Translations under genes and position numbers: made by a program
Part shown: one piece after another, positions 13,401-28,400 of the stretch
Layout of the letters: each line of letters begins with the position of its first letter
Numbering within the stretch: the first letter of the stretch is position 1
Assembly (NCBI GenBank): GCA_013399855.1
Contig: VXAY01000767.1
Span: 2,226,023-2,290,022, forward strand
DNA from: Oxyruncus cristatus
Taxonomy: Eukaryota; Chordata; Aves; Passeriformes; Cotingidae
Reading direction: 5' to 3'
Length of the DNA stretch: 64,000 nt
Notes under the pieces: generated by a model
Told to the model about the DNA's origin: nothing
The model's input: only the letters and a program-made list of their open reading frames with translations
The model's database searches: none

Positions 13401-16400
13401 GACACCTTCAATTTCCCATTACGTTTAACAGCTTCTGCATTTTCCAAAATTATTGTGATATCAAGACTGTATTTTTCATTCGACCAGGAAGGTGTAAAAA
13501 AAATAGCAAAGGATCCCCATCAATCTAGTCAGAAGTTTCCCATGAAAAAGACTTCAAAATGTTCAACTGAATTATTTAAATATATTTATTTTCAGAAAAA
13601 TGGGTTTGGACAAAAGGGATACTTTTAAATTAAGAGTTATGCTTTATTACATTGATCAAAATAAATTTGCTCAGGCATATGAGTATAGAAAACTCACCTT
13701 CCAGAAATTATCTACTTTGCCATAGACGAGAGATTGATTCTGCCTTTTGATGTCATTAATATGCTTAATGTCACTGGAATTCAGGTGCTGCTCTACCACA
13801 AATCCAAGGAAGCTGTTATCCGGAGTGTGAGCTGTAAGAAACAGAGCATTTTCAACACCTCTGAGAGAAACAGCTAATATTACAACAGAGTGAATGTTGT
13901 CGGAAAGGAAGTTATAAGGAACATATTATTCAACAGATCATCTCCTTCATATTAATACTGAAAGATAAATTTGCTTGCTTTATTATCAAAACTAGTTCTT
14001 ATATTTCTGCCCATGTGCCTGCTGAAGTAAGCAGCTATTTTCTGCCTTGTTTCTGATAATAAAAATTCTGCAGCTGGGCTGATTCCAATGATAATGATTT
14101 TTTGTGTGTGTGCTAAGCTTTATTTTATTATTAGAGATAAAAGAAACAGAAGAAATCCAGCTTGACAATCTCAGAGATGCAATACCAACAGTTTGAAAAC
14201 CCCCTGGATTTATGCTTGCTATCAAAGCTGTTTGTTGCTCAATGGCATAAATAAATTTTAGTGAATTTCTTGGGTTCACATCTTACAGCAGAATTGCTAA
14301 CACCAACCATCCAACTCATTGTGTATTATGTATCCATGCTAATTACTGGCCTACAGAGTCACACTGTTTAAATCAGAACATGAATTTCCTTGCCTAATTC
14401 ACCCAGATATAGCGGTCATAAAATACTGAAAGGTGGCAAGTGAAGTTGGCAAAACTGTTCTTAATCCAGTGCCCAGACAAAAAAAAAAAAGTGCACACGA
14501 AGGATAAGCAATTTTCTCATAGTTTTTTCTATATTATTTTTAGCCCCTGTTGGTCTTTTTCCAGCAGCGACTTCCAGCAATGCTGGCCACTGTTCTCCTC
14601 CTGTAAAGACACGGACATTTAGGCTCATTAAAACTGTTGTTTTGTTTGGGGTTTTTTTTTGTGGACAGGGTGTTTAATTCCATGGATGGACTCTAACGTT
14701 CAAAGCTGCAGGCAAACATCTATGCCTACTATATAAAAGTTACTCCAACATGTGGGGTTTTTTGGCCTCTCTGAAAAGTATCAAAACCTCGGACGTAGAA
14801 ATAGCCTTCAATAAACAGAGGATCTCCTCTATAAGCCTTGTGAATTCTGGCACACAAGTTGACAATTATTAAGCACATTCTGCAAAGTTAAAGAATCCAA
14901 AACAAAAACAACCAACCAACCAAACAACCCCGAAGACAACACCCCAGGCACTCGTGGTACATGCAATGTTAAATTTATAGTCAGCGTTATTAAAAAATAC
15001 AATTCTATTGCAATTCTGAGGTTTTGCTTTTTAATTCCTGAAAATTAGCCAACTGGATAATGCAGCAGAACAGAGAAACCATACACTGTGTACACATCCC
15101 TCTGCATTACATTTAGTCTTTCAAACGACCCTGTTTTCTACAAAAAATGCCTCAGCAACTGCTCTGCACTCACTTGGACCCAAGGACTTTTCAGAATTTT
15201 GCATAGGAAATGGCACACAGCAAATATGCCTGAAAAGGGGCATTTTTCCATCCTTTCATATTTTTGGATGAGAGACTGCATTCAAAGCAGAGGCAAGGCA
15301 GTATACTCTCAAAAGAAAAATAAACCTTTGTTAAAGTTAGATTTAGAACTGGTGGAATTCAGTGCCTCAAACATCACTGACAGGAAGCACTCAGATGGAT
15401 TTTTAAGCAAAATCATGCAGTTTTAAAAGTACCAGTGCCAATGATAATGATACCATTTTGCATAAAAGTATTTGAATTAAAAAAAAAAAAAGAAACCAAA
15501 AACATAAAAAGGGGGAAAACCTCTCATGCTTCTGGAAAACTCAGAGAACAGTCAAGCACTTGGTAATATGCCACAGGTTTGAATATGACATGCCTGTTGC
15601 TCAGCAATAATTTTCTGCCCTTATAATCAGAGTTCTCAAAACATAATAGAGTCTGGGGTTCTTGGGAAGCTCTCCAGGGTTCCAATCTGCCGTAAAATCT
15701 TTACTGATGCATAATATGCACTTTTAATCACAACCTCAAAGATGGTGTTATCTCTGCAGCAGAGAACAAACAACAAATATAAACTTTAAATATCAAAAAA
15801 CATGCCAACTCTTCTGCACCTGGTAAAAAAAAGAAAAAAAAAAGTAAAATCCTTGAACAATCTACAGCACTGGAACCACTCGGGTTTCAGAATGAGTTTG
15901 CCTGCAGTCTATTTACCACTTTTCCTGCAAAGGAAAACCCGCAGCCATTTCCAGCAGCAAAAATTGGAGATGGTTATTTATTAAAATTCCAATATAGTCG
16001 TATGCCTCGGAAAATTCATTAGGGAGTGATTTTCTGTGAACAAGAGGCTGTAACAGCAGTCTGTACTGCCACAACAGAGACCTCCAGAGAGATTTACTGT
16101 CTTCTGCATTTCATGGAGTGGGACCCAGTGGTGCACACACACAGCTGTACCACAAGTATTCATCCAACTATTTTCCTCAAGTGCATCACCACCCTTGGTG
16201 TTATCTTGAGCAGGACCTCACATACAAATTTCCCAACAGCTGGACTACTTAAATAAAGCACGATTGAGCTCCTTTTCCATTTAGGACATAAACCAATAAA
16301 TATTAGCAAACGTGGGTACGGAACAAGCTCTGCTTACTAATGTCCAGACACAAACTCTGCAACCACTTCCAAGTCACATTTCACCACCACATGTTCTGTT

Positions 16401-19400
16401 ACTTGCTTCCAAACAACTGTGAATGCAGTCTTTTATCTTTCGAACAACCTTCGCTTATATTTTCCTGAAAAACTTGCGGAGCAAATGTTGACAGACAAAA
16501 TATGCCTCTCTCAAGAATTTTACAGGGCAACTGAAATCAAAAGCGCGTCAAGCAGGCAGCAGTACGTATAATTCTGCTGCGAAAAGCAGAAAAATTTGAA
16601 AGACTTGACTATGAAGTCTGATGAGAGGGAACAGCGCGTGCCCTGGCCTGAGTCTCAGATGAGGACCAGCACCCAGCTGTGGAGGTTGGCTGGTCATTAC
16701 CAAGTGTTTCCTTACAGATTTGGGCTGAGCAGCTGCTGCACACAACAGACACTGCCCTAAGCATCCCTTACCCTCCAGCCAGCTGGCAGTAGTGGCTTTC
16801 TGCACCTTTCAGAGATAACACGCTTAAACTACAACTACCATGTGCGAGAGAAAGACCCTTTGATTCTAGAACTCAGTGCCACAAAGTCAAAGATTAGGTC
16901 TAGAGCAGGTCACAGTAATCATTTAATCTGACCCAATTTATAGAGAATTTATATTATTTTTTGTTTGTGTTGTTTCCTTTTTAGGTTTGGTTGGGGGATT
17001 TTTTGGAAGATATTTATCGATGCTTGGAAGATCTACAGCAATGCTGAAATCTACTGGTTATTTTTCAATAGCCTTGTACATTGCTGGCAAATAAATGTTA
17101 ATTAGCTCCCCTCAGGATAAATACCCACAACAAGAAAACCCATTAGGTGAAAATTTTGAGAAAGCCACAAAGAAGCAGAGAAAAAAAGTTTTTTTTGCTG
17201 AGCATTTATCAATCCTGAATGCAAAAAAATTGCAAAGGAATGGTGCTTCTCACTTGCTGAGGGACAAAAGCAGAAGTAGAACACTATAGCTAACATAGTT
17301 ACAAACTGCAGTTCAACGTGATGAAATGCAGGAGTGCAGTTCATAAAAATGTAATCCACCAAGTCCATCAAAAATCTATTGCTCCTTTGTGAGATTAGAG
17401 AAGTCAAAACTAACAAAAGCTCACTGACACTTGAGGGAAAAGACAAGCACCGCTTTCCACAGGCACTCAGAGAATAAAGTTCCCTACCACTGTTTATATT
17501 AGGTTGATATGCTTATTTTCTGAGCGCTGGATAAAAGCATGACAGAGCTTTTGCACAGCCTACAGACACTTACTGACATGGTTCTGCCCATTTAGCAGTT
17601 GCATTTTATTAAACCATGAATTTGTCTTTCACGATAAAAAGATTCTTCTTAATGACAGCACTCCTTTTAAAAGAAGTTCTAAATTATTTATAAGCAGAGG
17701 GGTACTTACGGAACATTGTATAAAACTGCTGTGGATTAAGGTTCCACTTTCCCCATGGTGTCTTGTGGCCTTTAGACTGGGCGTAGTGGGCATGGTTAAA
17801 CTCTGGCTCAGTTCCAAAGGAATCCAGAACTCTTAGCATACACCTAAAAGAGAAAAACAAATTTACTGTAGGTACACATACATATGTATATTTAAGAACG
17901 TGTGTCTGTGTATATACAGCTATGATAATTAGGAAGATGTGTTTTGTCTTTGCAACTGCGGATGATGTATAAACTGAAGGTACGTTTTAATTTCAAACAT
18001 TTCTGTTCATATTACATTCACAAAGACATCATGAACAGAAAATTCAAGGATATATCAGACATTCAAATAACAACCCTGGAGCTTATTTTGGGTTTCTTTG
18101 TTCTTGCAGAATGAAGTTCTGCTTTAACATCCAAGTAGAGCTTATTGGAATGCTACAGTGGTCTCCTGCATTTCCTAGGGCTCTGAAGTAGAATTTAGGC
18201 AGTAGAAGAGAGGATTCTTCATCTATTTGCTGAGGTTCTCAACCATTGCCACAATAAAAATGCAGCAGCTGAAGGCCACATGCCAAAAAGATCAGAGCAG
18301 AACGCTACATTGTCTTTAGACAATTGTATTTAGGCTCCAGGTTCTGACTCTTAGACCTACTGGAGAAGCACTGAAGACAGTTTAATTTGCTGAGCTCTTG
18401 CAGTCAGACAGACCATTTATTTGTTTATGAAACATTTTATCACGGACTTTTGAAGAAACAATATAGAATTCAAATGCCTGCAACAACCAGCATACAACAG
18501 AGAGAAACTCTGGCACTGGATTACAAAGGGCCTGGGATGAGAGAATCACACTCACTCTTTATTTAAACTCCTATTAATTTCTTGAAAAAGAAATCACTTC
18601 GTTTATAAGTGTATCCTTTAAAAAAAAAAAAAAAAGGCCCCTCAGGCAGAACAGGCAGAAAAAGTCTCAGTGTGAAGAAGACAGCACATGTTATAGAATA
18701 TACATTCTAGAAGTTACGTTTCCAAAATGCAGCCTGCCAGACCTTTGACGTGGCTCGGGCAGGCACTTTATGTCCATCACACTGGCCACTGGCTCCACTG
18801 CAGATGAACTGGATTATAGGGCTCCAAAGCTGCTGACCCTGCCATTCTTCAACCCCCCCAGAAACAACATTTCAGAAAAGATTTATACAGGATGTGCTTC
18901 CACACCATGTGCAATTGTGTTATAAACACATGAACTCTTATCACTGCATATTGTATCACCGGGCTTGTACATGCTGAGGAAAAAACACAACCTCATGGGT
19001 GGCAGAGAAGGGTGTTGACTGCAAAAGTTAATGCTAATAATGGCTTTATTTTCCCCAGTTTTCAACATTTCCCACGTGAAAGAATTTAGCCCTCAAAAGG
19101 CTAAAGAACTTAGCTCCAACCATTTTTCAGCTTTAAAAGATGAAAGAATTTAGTCCCCAAAATAAATTTACATATTTCTTATATGTTGCTCCTTTCTCTG
19201 AAGTATTCATTAATTTGGGAACTAGAAAAAAGATCCAGCAACATTTAAATTCTCATATGAAATGCTACCTTTGTATTTCAAACTACAAATTGAGCAAAAT
19301 TACATTTTTTTAAACCTTCACAGAGATCTTTCAAGCAAAAAGAAAGTCAAAATATACAACACATTATGATTCACCAAACAACAAACCTGACAGATCAGTT

Positions 19401-22400
19401 TCTGTGCAGTGTTTTATGTCAACTGTTCTCAATGAAAATGTTTTACAACGGTGGCAATTATCTCTGCATCATACAAAATACTCCAGCAGGACCAAAACAA
19501 CTTCTGCACTGATGAATCATTCAGTAATAAAAGCCCTCTTACTTCTTGGCAGGCCTTAAAACAAAATTCCTCTCAAATATACAGCTTTTGGCCAGGTACT
19601 TGAGTACAGGGTAATGAAAAATGGGATAAAGCTACTGGAAAACTTCAACATTACTTCAGTTTGTTAAGTCCTATAAGTAAGCAGCACTACATTGCTCAAA
19701 GTGCTTTGTTTCCTCTCTTTTTCCTGTATCCAGATGTAAGATATGTAGCACTAATGGTTCACAGGGATATGTGGAACTATGTCCAGCACACACAGGGTCT
19801 CTGAGTCAGGGCAGGAAACGTGATGCATCAGAAAGCTAAACCAGAAGGCAGGGAAAACAAAAAATATTTATGTGATTCAGGAATAAAATAAGTCAGAAAA
19901 AAGATCGTAGCAAAAAGCGCAAGTGTGGGCAGAAATGGTAGGAGAGATCAGAGCCTCAAGTGGTGCAACTAATCCCTGAAATGCAGCAGAAAAGAACTGC
20001 TGAAGATTTAAAACCTAGAAATGAAGGTAATTAATAGCAGTTATGCCGAACTGACATTTTAATATATGTAGGCATATCTCAGTTGTTTACCCTAGTACCA
20101 TATTCTCCATTTGTTTCACTTCATGGTTTAAATGTCTTTCAATGTTTTTTTATTTATTTTTGCATACAATGCCTTAGCATTTCGGAAGTGAAATAACTAT
20201 TTTTGAAAATGACAAAACTTTTTTTTTTTTTTAATCAGGGATATATTTTAAATAAAAATCTTAATTTGGTGTACTTTTAAATTCAGTTTTTTGCTCTGTT
20301 ACCCCCTTCCTTCCTAAAAAGTCACCTAGCTTTACAAGTGAAGCTGCAGAGAATTACAGCATGCCCTGAAATTGGTGTCAGACTGATAAGTCTATTCTCT
20401 GCCTAATTAAAAAGATGACTGGTGGGTAGTAAACTGCTTTAGAAATATTCATATTAAACTCTTCTTTTGTCTAACACATTAGAAGTTGCAATTTTGGCAC
20501 TTTAAAAAAAAAATCAGACAAAAGCAACCCAGGATTATTTAAAGTGAGCTTTTTTCCGTAAATATTGGGCAGAAGCACAATCTTAACTGGGGTGTCCTAG
20601 TGGAAGTATTTATACACATTTATTCATACGCTTCTCCCACCTGAGGTTGTAATTTTTCTCTAGTTCCATCTACTTCACCTCTGCTTAAACAAACAACCTG
20701 TTGCTGCCAGCAACTAGTGCTTCTGCAGCACAAACTGTTAAATAAAGAGTACATAAAAGCAGTGGCTGCAGACACCTTCCTGGGAGCAGGGGGGTTGAAA
20801 TCCAACCAGTTGTGGTTTGGAAGCTCTGTAGGTGCCCTGAGCTCTGCCACTGCCATGTGCCAGCACAGACACTCGGACTCCGATGTGTCCTGACTTATGT
20901 CCAGCTCAGATCAGCAGCAGCTCCGATCTGCCCGTGGAAATCCTCACACACACACACGCACACATTAACTTTCAGGCCACTCAGTAAACTTGCATTTAAA
21001 GTGCGAAAACTTAAGTTAGAAAATAACCTTCCTAAAACAGATGTATTCCAGAGAACATACAGGAAGCAGGAATGTTGCTCATTTTTCAGGATAGCTGTCA
21101 TGTTAATTTATTTCAAGAAAAAAGCCAGTTGGATTTTTGGCATATGGGAATGAGTCACTGCTAGAGAGACTGTAGAAAAATGAAAAAATACCAGATTCTT
21201 ACTTGCTGTATGGAGGATGTGGGTGCTAAGAAAGGCAATGGGCTGCACTTCTCTAACTATATTAAGCTACTAATTTTTATGTTGTTTCATTGCACATAAA
21301 CTGCATTAAAATATCCCGACTTCAGAGCTGAAAAATCCAGCATGCCCAGGCATTCTTCTGCTTGAAAATAAGGTGCACTCGAAAATGAGATCTGTTTTGC
21401 TATATTCAGGCTATTTACAGCACCAACTATACCACAGATAAAGCTTGTACCACCAAAAGTCACTGGTGCTACGGAGCTCAGCCGTACAAAGCAGTAGTTC
21501 AGAAATACTCCCCCCCCAAAGCAGCAGGGTCATCCTTTCGAGATAACAGTTCTAGAAACCTCGTTTGCAATTACCAAAAATTACCTCAGGGTTCAAGTTC
21601 ACCCAGAAAGATTATATAAAGCACTCTTACCTAGAGATTGTTCTGAAGGCAGAGGGTTATTCTACTACTCTATTCTGAACTGAAGCGAATAAAAATTCAT
21701 TTGTATTTGAGTCTGGTCTGCATAAACCAGACTGAGCTGACCCGCACATGTCTACTGAGAAACACTTCTTTGAAGACAAATATTCCTACTGACATTAAAT
21801 ACAACTGTGAGAGAAAGCAAAGTTTGTAAAGAACAAGGGCTATAAAGCAGCTTTATTTGTGAGAATGTTTATTTTACTGGAATTAAACAGAAACACATAC
21901 TGTTATACAACACTTAGTGTTTTCAAGTTAAAAATATTTTGATGACAAAATTAATGAGGTAACTCAGGATGCTGAGAGAAAAAAAATGATTGCAAGAGGA
22001 TCCTGAAACAGGAGATAGCATGCATGAAGGTATGAATTAATTCTCCTGCTTTAATCAAGTCTGTAGTCTCTGCCAGACTCTGGACCCTGTTTTGTACACT
22101 GAACTTTAACAAAAGGATCAAGTAATGAGAGAAATTCACTGCAAATGCAACAAGTTTGATGAAAGGTATACAAAACCTGAATTTTGTATGTAACGATTCA
22201 ACCCCCTAAATTTGTTTTTTAAAAAAGGCAATTGAAGGAAAAGCAGTATATAAGACATCCTAGAGGTTGGTAGAGAGGTGAAGAAAGTAATTTGTTCCCC
22301 AGAACCAAATTCAAATAAGCAATAATGGGCAGTTCTCAAAAACCAGGCCAAGAAAAACACTTTAAAGAAAAGCTTAGCTACATAAAACAATATGCTGGGG

Positions 22401-25400
22401 CATTCTTGCAGTCTTCAGTAAAAGACTGGGCAAAAGTTTCTCATGAAGGACAAATGCACCCTATATATTTTTCAGCAAGGCTATGGACTAGATGAGGCTC
22501 CCTTCCATTCCATCAAATCCAGTATTGCAGAAGAGAGGCAATAAGATATCCTTAATTCAAAAGCCCGACAAAACTACTACTCTACTTAAGGTATTTAGAA
22601 TTAACTCCAGTTCTGCTCTCGTAACCCAGAAAACATCAGCCGTTACCACAAAATAGGAATCAATGGAAAGTGGATTGATAATTCAAGATTTAATGATTCT
22701 ATGAAATAGAAAAGAAAAATTGAACAGCTAATCTAATAATCTCAGTATCTCGGTGTATTTCCTTATCTTTGTTACAGAATATACCAAGTAGGAAATTGGA
22801 AGCAAACAGGGAGAAACATTTAAAATTTTTAAGAAAGTTTCATATGCTGACTACAGTACTGGATGTGATTGCCCAGTGACAATTACCTCTGGCAGACAGA
22901 CAACCAACTGTAGCTCAGTGGAAAATGGGATTATCTTTATTAGCAGGCTGCTAAAAACTAGAATATCCGTTTACTCCCCTGCTTCAAAAAAGAGATTAAG
23001 AGTAATCTAATCTGCAATGTTGATCACAGTACTCCCATTTAAAATCACACTGGAAGGATCCAACGCTCTAGAAGATCCTGGGGTCGCAAGAACACACTTT
23101 TTCTGCCTGCAGTGAACACCTTTCAATACCTTCCTTCAAGCAGGATTTACTGGATTTATGGATCGTGAAACACAGCTAATTCGACTAGGCATAGAAGAAT
23201 CAAAGTCAGTAATTTAGGTTTGGTTTCCCTTTGTGCTGATAAGTATTTGTACAACACACGGGAGGCTTGCTGATCTAAAGTTATTGACAAAAAAAAAATG
23301 AGGTTCTAAAACTGCAGACACTAAGGAGACTGTACAAAGTAATTTCTTGAGACCCTTATCTTCCATTTTTAATGGAAAGATGTTTATAGATTAAAGAAGC
23401 AGCAATAACTGCTGTTTATTCTTCAGGCCTGCCCCTGAAGACAACTCTCAGTATCTTAAGGAATGGATCAGAGAAAATTGCATTGGGCAATACAATCAGA
23501 ATGGATAAATCTCCAGGATCATCGATCCAGTATGGTCACAAACATCAACAAGCAAAACATGCCTTTGGTATTCCAACTAAACAACAAAGTCCAATAATGT
23601 CTCAGCTCATCTACTAATCTACAGAACAAAACAGTGGTGGGGGGTGGGTAAGAAGGGAGGGAAAGAGGGGCAAAGATGTTGTCTGAAGAAAATAATAAAA
23701 TTCATTAAGATTAAAAATGCTTGCATTCAAGAATCTCAAGCCTGCTGGGTGGGATAATGATGGTATGCAAGAAACAGGTAATAAATAGCTCCTTTACTCC
23801 TCAGAGCTAGAGACAACAGAGAACCACATTTTCACTTTTAAATAAATTCATGTTCAGATGAGTGGACTCACTTCAATATTTTGACATGTGTTGTTCAACA
23901 AAAGCTCTTTACAAAAGCAGTTTAGGGGTCAAATAAGTGTTATACTTACTGGTAATGAACCCATGATGGACCAAGGGTTTTCTTAAACTGAGTGAGTCCC
24001 ACAATATCGATGTAAATGAGTTCTACAATTTTATCTCCCTGGGTAGGGCAGCCAGATCTGTTACCTACAACCTTCTTCATAATCCTAAACAGAAAAAGAA
24101 GGAATATAGAAAACATTACTTTCCACATACCTTGAGTTGATGCTGTAATACTACTTATTCCAATAATTCCAGCTTCTGAAAAACTTTTACTCTTTTACTG
24201 TTTCCAAATCTCAAACCGTGTAAGAACACTCTAATGCTAGAGATGCTCAGACCCTATTAAAGAATGTTTATATCTCACTAAATTGATAATTTTCACTAAA
24301 AACCTCACCCAGTTTAAACATGAGAGCAATATGGTTGGAATGTTTAAAAACAGTGTGCTTTAAATTATTGAAGTTATATTTAAATTATAAAAATAATTTA
24401 AAACAATTTCTGACTTCCACTGACAGCTTTATAGTACAAGAGTTCTCTATGAAACATGCTGTCATGTTTGTTATTAAAAAATGAAAGCTGCAGAAAAACT
24501 GTATCTGCTCATGCTTAAAACAGATGTTTTATGTCTAGTGCTGAACTAGTACGAAAAGCAGGACAACCGAGGGTGAGGAAGCAATTTGACCTGACACAAG
24601 CAATTAACTACATCAAAATTAATGTGTTTAAAGGTTTCAAACCTTTATTTTAAAATGAGATACTGAGTGAAGAATAGCAGAAACTGAAGAAGAGGACACA
24701 GAATTAGGCTAGTCTGTGACATTTCCTAGTGCAGCTGGTTAAAGCACCTGGAATGTTAAAGTCTAAGCTGCTTAGTTTGAATTTTACAACATTCATTTAT
24801 GAAGTCCCAGGAGCCTGGAGCTACAATGAAAACACATTATCCTTTCCATGGCACATATACTTAGCTCATGAAAATAATCTTATCGTCTGTTTAGTGAATT
24901 ATCACTTGCATTTTACGCTTCAAGAAATTATATACTGTTAATAGAAGCTTCAAGAGTTTACAATTCTTTTCTTTTAATGCCAGTTTTCAAAAGTGAAAGT
25001 AATCTCCTTACTCCTTGAGCTCTGCCAGTGAAGCTGAAATCCTGATGTCATGGCCCAGTAAGTAGAGAGATGTAATTAAATCACTCCACTGGACTAATTC
25101 ACCAAGTGGGCCACCACTAAACGCATTTTCTGCAATCTTGAATCCAGATTCTTTTGTCAAAAGCCCCAAATGAACAAGGATCTGGAAAGGAAAGTCACAT
25201 GTTAGAGTTATCGACATTAAACATGCAACTGTTATGCCTTAGGGCATTTTTTCTTTCTATTAAATTCCAACTATGGCCAAAAAAAAAAAAAAAAAAAATC
25301 AAGGAAAATGATCCAATCCTTCCACCCCAATAATTTAATTTTGTAATGAAGGCAAAGACTAAGAATCTCAAGCAAGGAGCTGAGCTGCAGCCAGCCAGGC

Positions 25401-28400
25401 TTAAGAGAGGGTAGAAACATTACTGTGCCTGGCCTGCTTCCATACAGAACTGGCTCCAGTAAGAACAAGGCAGGAAGGGAAACCTGTTGTTGCATTTACC
25501 TCTTTTGGTTTTATCTTCATTAGTTGAAGTAATTAAAGAAAAAAAATAATTAAATCAAACGAAATCACTTCAAAAATCTCATGGTTTTAAAATGGAATTC
25601 ATTACAGGAGGTCTAAACTGATCCAATCCAAAGTTGTGGTCAAGTTTCAGTCTACTCGAATCCAAACCTGACGTACACCACTTAAAGTCTGAATTTTGGA
25701 CAAGAAATATGTACAGTTCCTATGACAACGTACAAACTCCAGTGTCATCAGCCTGCAGTAAATTTGCAGCTTCTCCCTTTAGAAACTTCTACATAGTCTC
25801 TGTTTTATCCAAAACTAAAAAAAGGTCAGAAAATTTACTCCAAGACTGACTCATGGAAAGCACGTAAAACATCTGTAAAGCAAACACCCGTTGTAACATA
25901 ATATCAAACAGCAAAATATTTCTTGAAACGAGGCACAAGCACAAACAGGAGCCTTTAGGACGTGTTTGGTATTTCCACTCTGGAACAAGAAGCTTGGAAG
26001 AGCCCATAAAACTGCAAGTGACAGGAATAAAAATGTCCCCATTTACCTTTTTTCGTTTTCTTTTCTCCAAATTCTGTTTTTCTGCAAGTGATTTAATTGC
26101 TTCAATCCAGGTATCAGCCATTCGTCTGATGCGCAACGTCATCCACCTGAACTCCTCATGTCTTGACATCATTTGGTAGAGATTATCAAAGTTGATACGA
26201 ATTTCAGCCTTCAATTAAAGAATTAATAAAAAATCCCAAACATTAGTTACTCACTTTTCAGAAGTAGCAAAAATGCTCAGATGTGAACTTGGTGCTTTAT
26301 ATTCCTCTTTTATGAAAAGAAATAAAAGATGCACTCCAGGCACAAGCTGAGATTTTAGTCCAAATATTAAAGATAGAGTTAAACAGACATTTCTAAGCTA
26401 CGCAAATTGCTGCTGTTTTTATCAGTGGCATTTGGTAGCTCAGAATATGCTCGCAATGTTTCACAACGTGTTTATTTCTGTTTATTTTTGCTCATGTGCT
26501 TCAAGATGAGATTAAAGTACGTCCAAAACACAATACAGAACAGTATGCTGAAGAGTCATGTGTACCATGCATCTTCCAAACAAAAGGATGTCTCCAAGTA
26601 GACCACAAAGGAAGAAAGATTACTAGGGTATAATTTTTAAAGGAAATACTCATTTTAAAGCTGATCTAAGAACAATAGGTTTTGCAAAATGAGACAGCCA
26701 ATATCTATGTTATGTAAGCAACGTTCATACGCAGCCCAGCAATTATCTCAAATTATCTTAAAATACCTAAGTGCTACATAATTAGGTTGTAACAATTTAG
26801 AAACAACTCTACATGCTGGGGAGTTTTTAAAGGGAAAAAAATTAGGAGTAATCAAAATGTTACTACAAACCTGAAATGGATATAAGCCTTTTCCAGTACG
26901 GCACTTTTATTAAAAAGGTCCAGATTTATGGGACAATAAAAATGGGCAGTTTCACATATAGTTAATACTGGTGAGCAGTTTATGGATTTGTAATTTTTCT
27001 CAGTATTTGTGTACAGTATTTCATATATTTAGACACAAAAATGTTTTTAATGGCAATCTGCCACTAAGACCACAATACAATGACTGGAGAAAATACATGA
27101 GCTACACATATACAGTCCAAGAGGCATAAAAATTATAAATTCTAGTTTTATTAGCATTTACGTGGCACAGGAATCCAGGATATTTTGCACGAATCACAAT
27201 TCCTGAATTATTTCTCCTGTTTGTTCTTATTAAGAGCGTGGTTGTTCTTACCACTGTTTTTTGATCGGTCTCTTCATTGGGATTTTTAGCTCTCCAAGGT
27301 AAACGAGGACACCAATTTTCAACCTGTAAAATAATCACACAAAATAAATCATCCTATTCTACTTTCAGCTGATCTACCAAAGCCTCTCACTGCCTTTACA
27401 CTACGCATTTCTACGGCTTAAATAGGGCAACCACTTCACGGTAAAACTGCTTCTTGCAAGAAAAAGACTTTTTGCAATCCAGTACTGTTTTAGCCTTGCA
27501 GATTCACAACCAAAAGTCACATTTAGATATTCATTCATGATAACGAAAACAGAAGATCAAACCCTTTCAAGATAGAGGTCAATTGTTAAATTTAACAATT
27601 AACTCAGAGAACAGTTTCTCTGAGCAGTTCTTAAATGTTTGCAAGAAGCTTTTGATACTTCCAGACCTTACAACAATATGTATTTTGGAACATTTCCCAT
27701 CTTTATAAAAAGACAAAGCCTGATAAAACCCAGGGATCAAAGTTCTACCTTGTAACAATCTAGGAAAAAAAAATAAGAATCATAGAATCAAAGCCACAAG
27801 GTTTGAGGGGTATGAACAATGTAACTATAACATAAGTAACAATATTCACAAGTATTAACAGCTGTAATGCTTAGAGAAACGTGATCAATGCAAATGCAAT
27901 ACTTCTACTATTGGCCACTAGAAAATAGAAAAGCACAACAGTGAGTAGTTAGGGAAGAAACAGCAAATGGTTGCAAGTCACTGAGTGCTCTCCCCAGGGA
28001 TCTTTCTTGTCCTGTAGAATCCTTATTATTCATGTGCCTTAGGAAATGAGACCATTTGCTTTGGGAAGCAGGAATCTCACGGTTGGAGGCAAACCCATGA
28101 AAACTGAAACATGACTGTACTGTGAAAGGGGAGAAATGCAAAAAGCTATTGGCCAGCTAAGATACCCCATCACTACTCATTAAGTTCACAGCTCCCAGAG
28201 AATTAGAAGTCAGACTTGCTCTTATGGTTCCCCCAAACACAGACCTGTCAAAACACAATTTTAGCTTAATCATGCTGCAGTAAGCCTGAAGCATTACAGA
28301 TTAAAGGCTTAAGATCATAGCATATGATTGCCTAGAAGACCAATCACATGAAAATAAATGAATAGCCATCATAACTTCATTAAAGAGAAGAAATGTATCA

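Larger units (their letters stand above)
4450..13697 (-). other. MGAT5: MGAT5 intron between coding exons 10 and 11 (9248 bp)
   Basis: GTGAGT..CAG intron. It contains the A24 tract (5020-5043) and a possible LTR relic (about 5492-5677). The rest is AT-rich with no exon recognised. Confidence 0.9.

Noticed and set aside
13260..13628. 122-codon plus-strand open frame next to coding exon 10
   Set aside because: AT-driven composition with no recognised protein. It ends 70 bp from the exon but is on the opposite strand and unrelated to MGAT5.
27775..27815. agaatcatagaatca motif resembling a reversed CR1 terminus
   Set aside because: Only about 15 bp match and the following sequence does not continue as CR1. 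It is too short to call.
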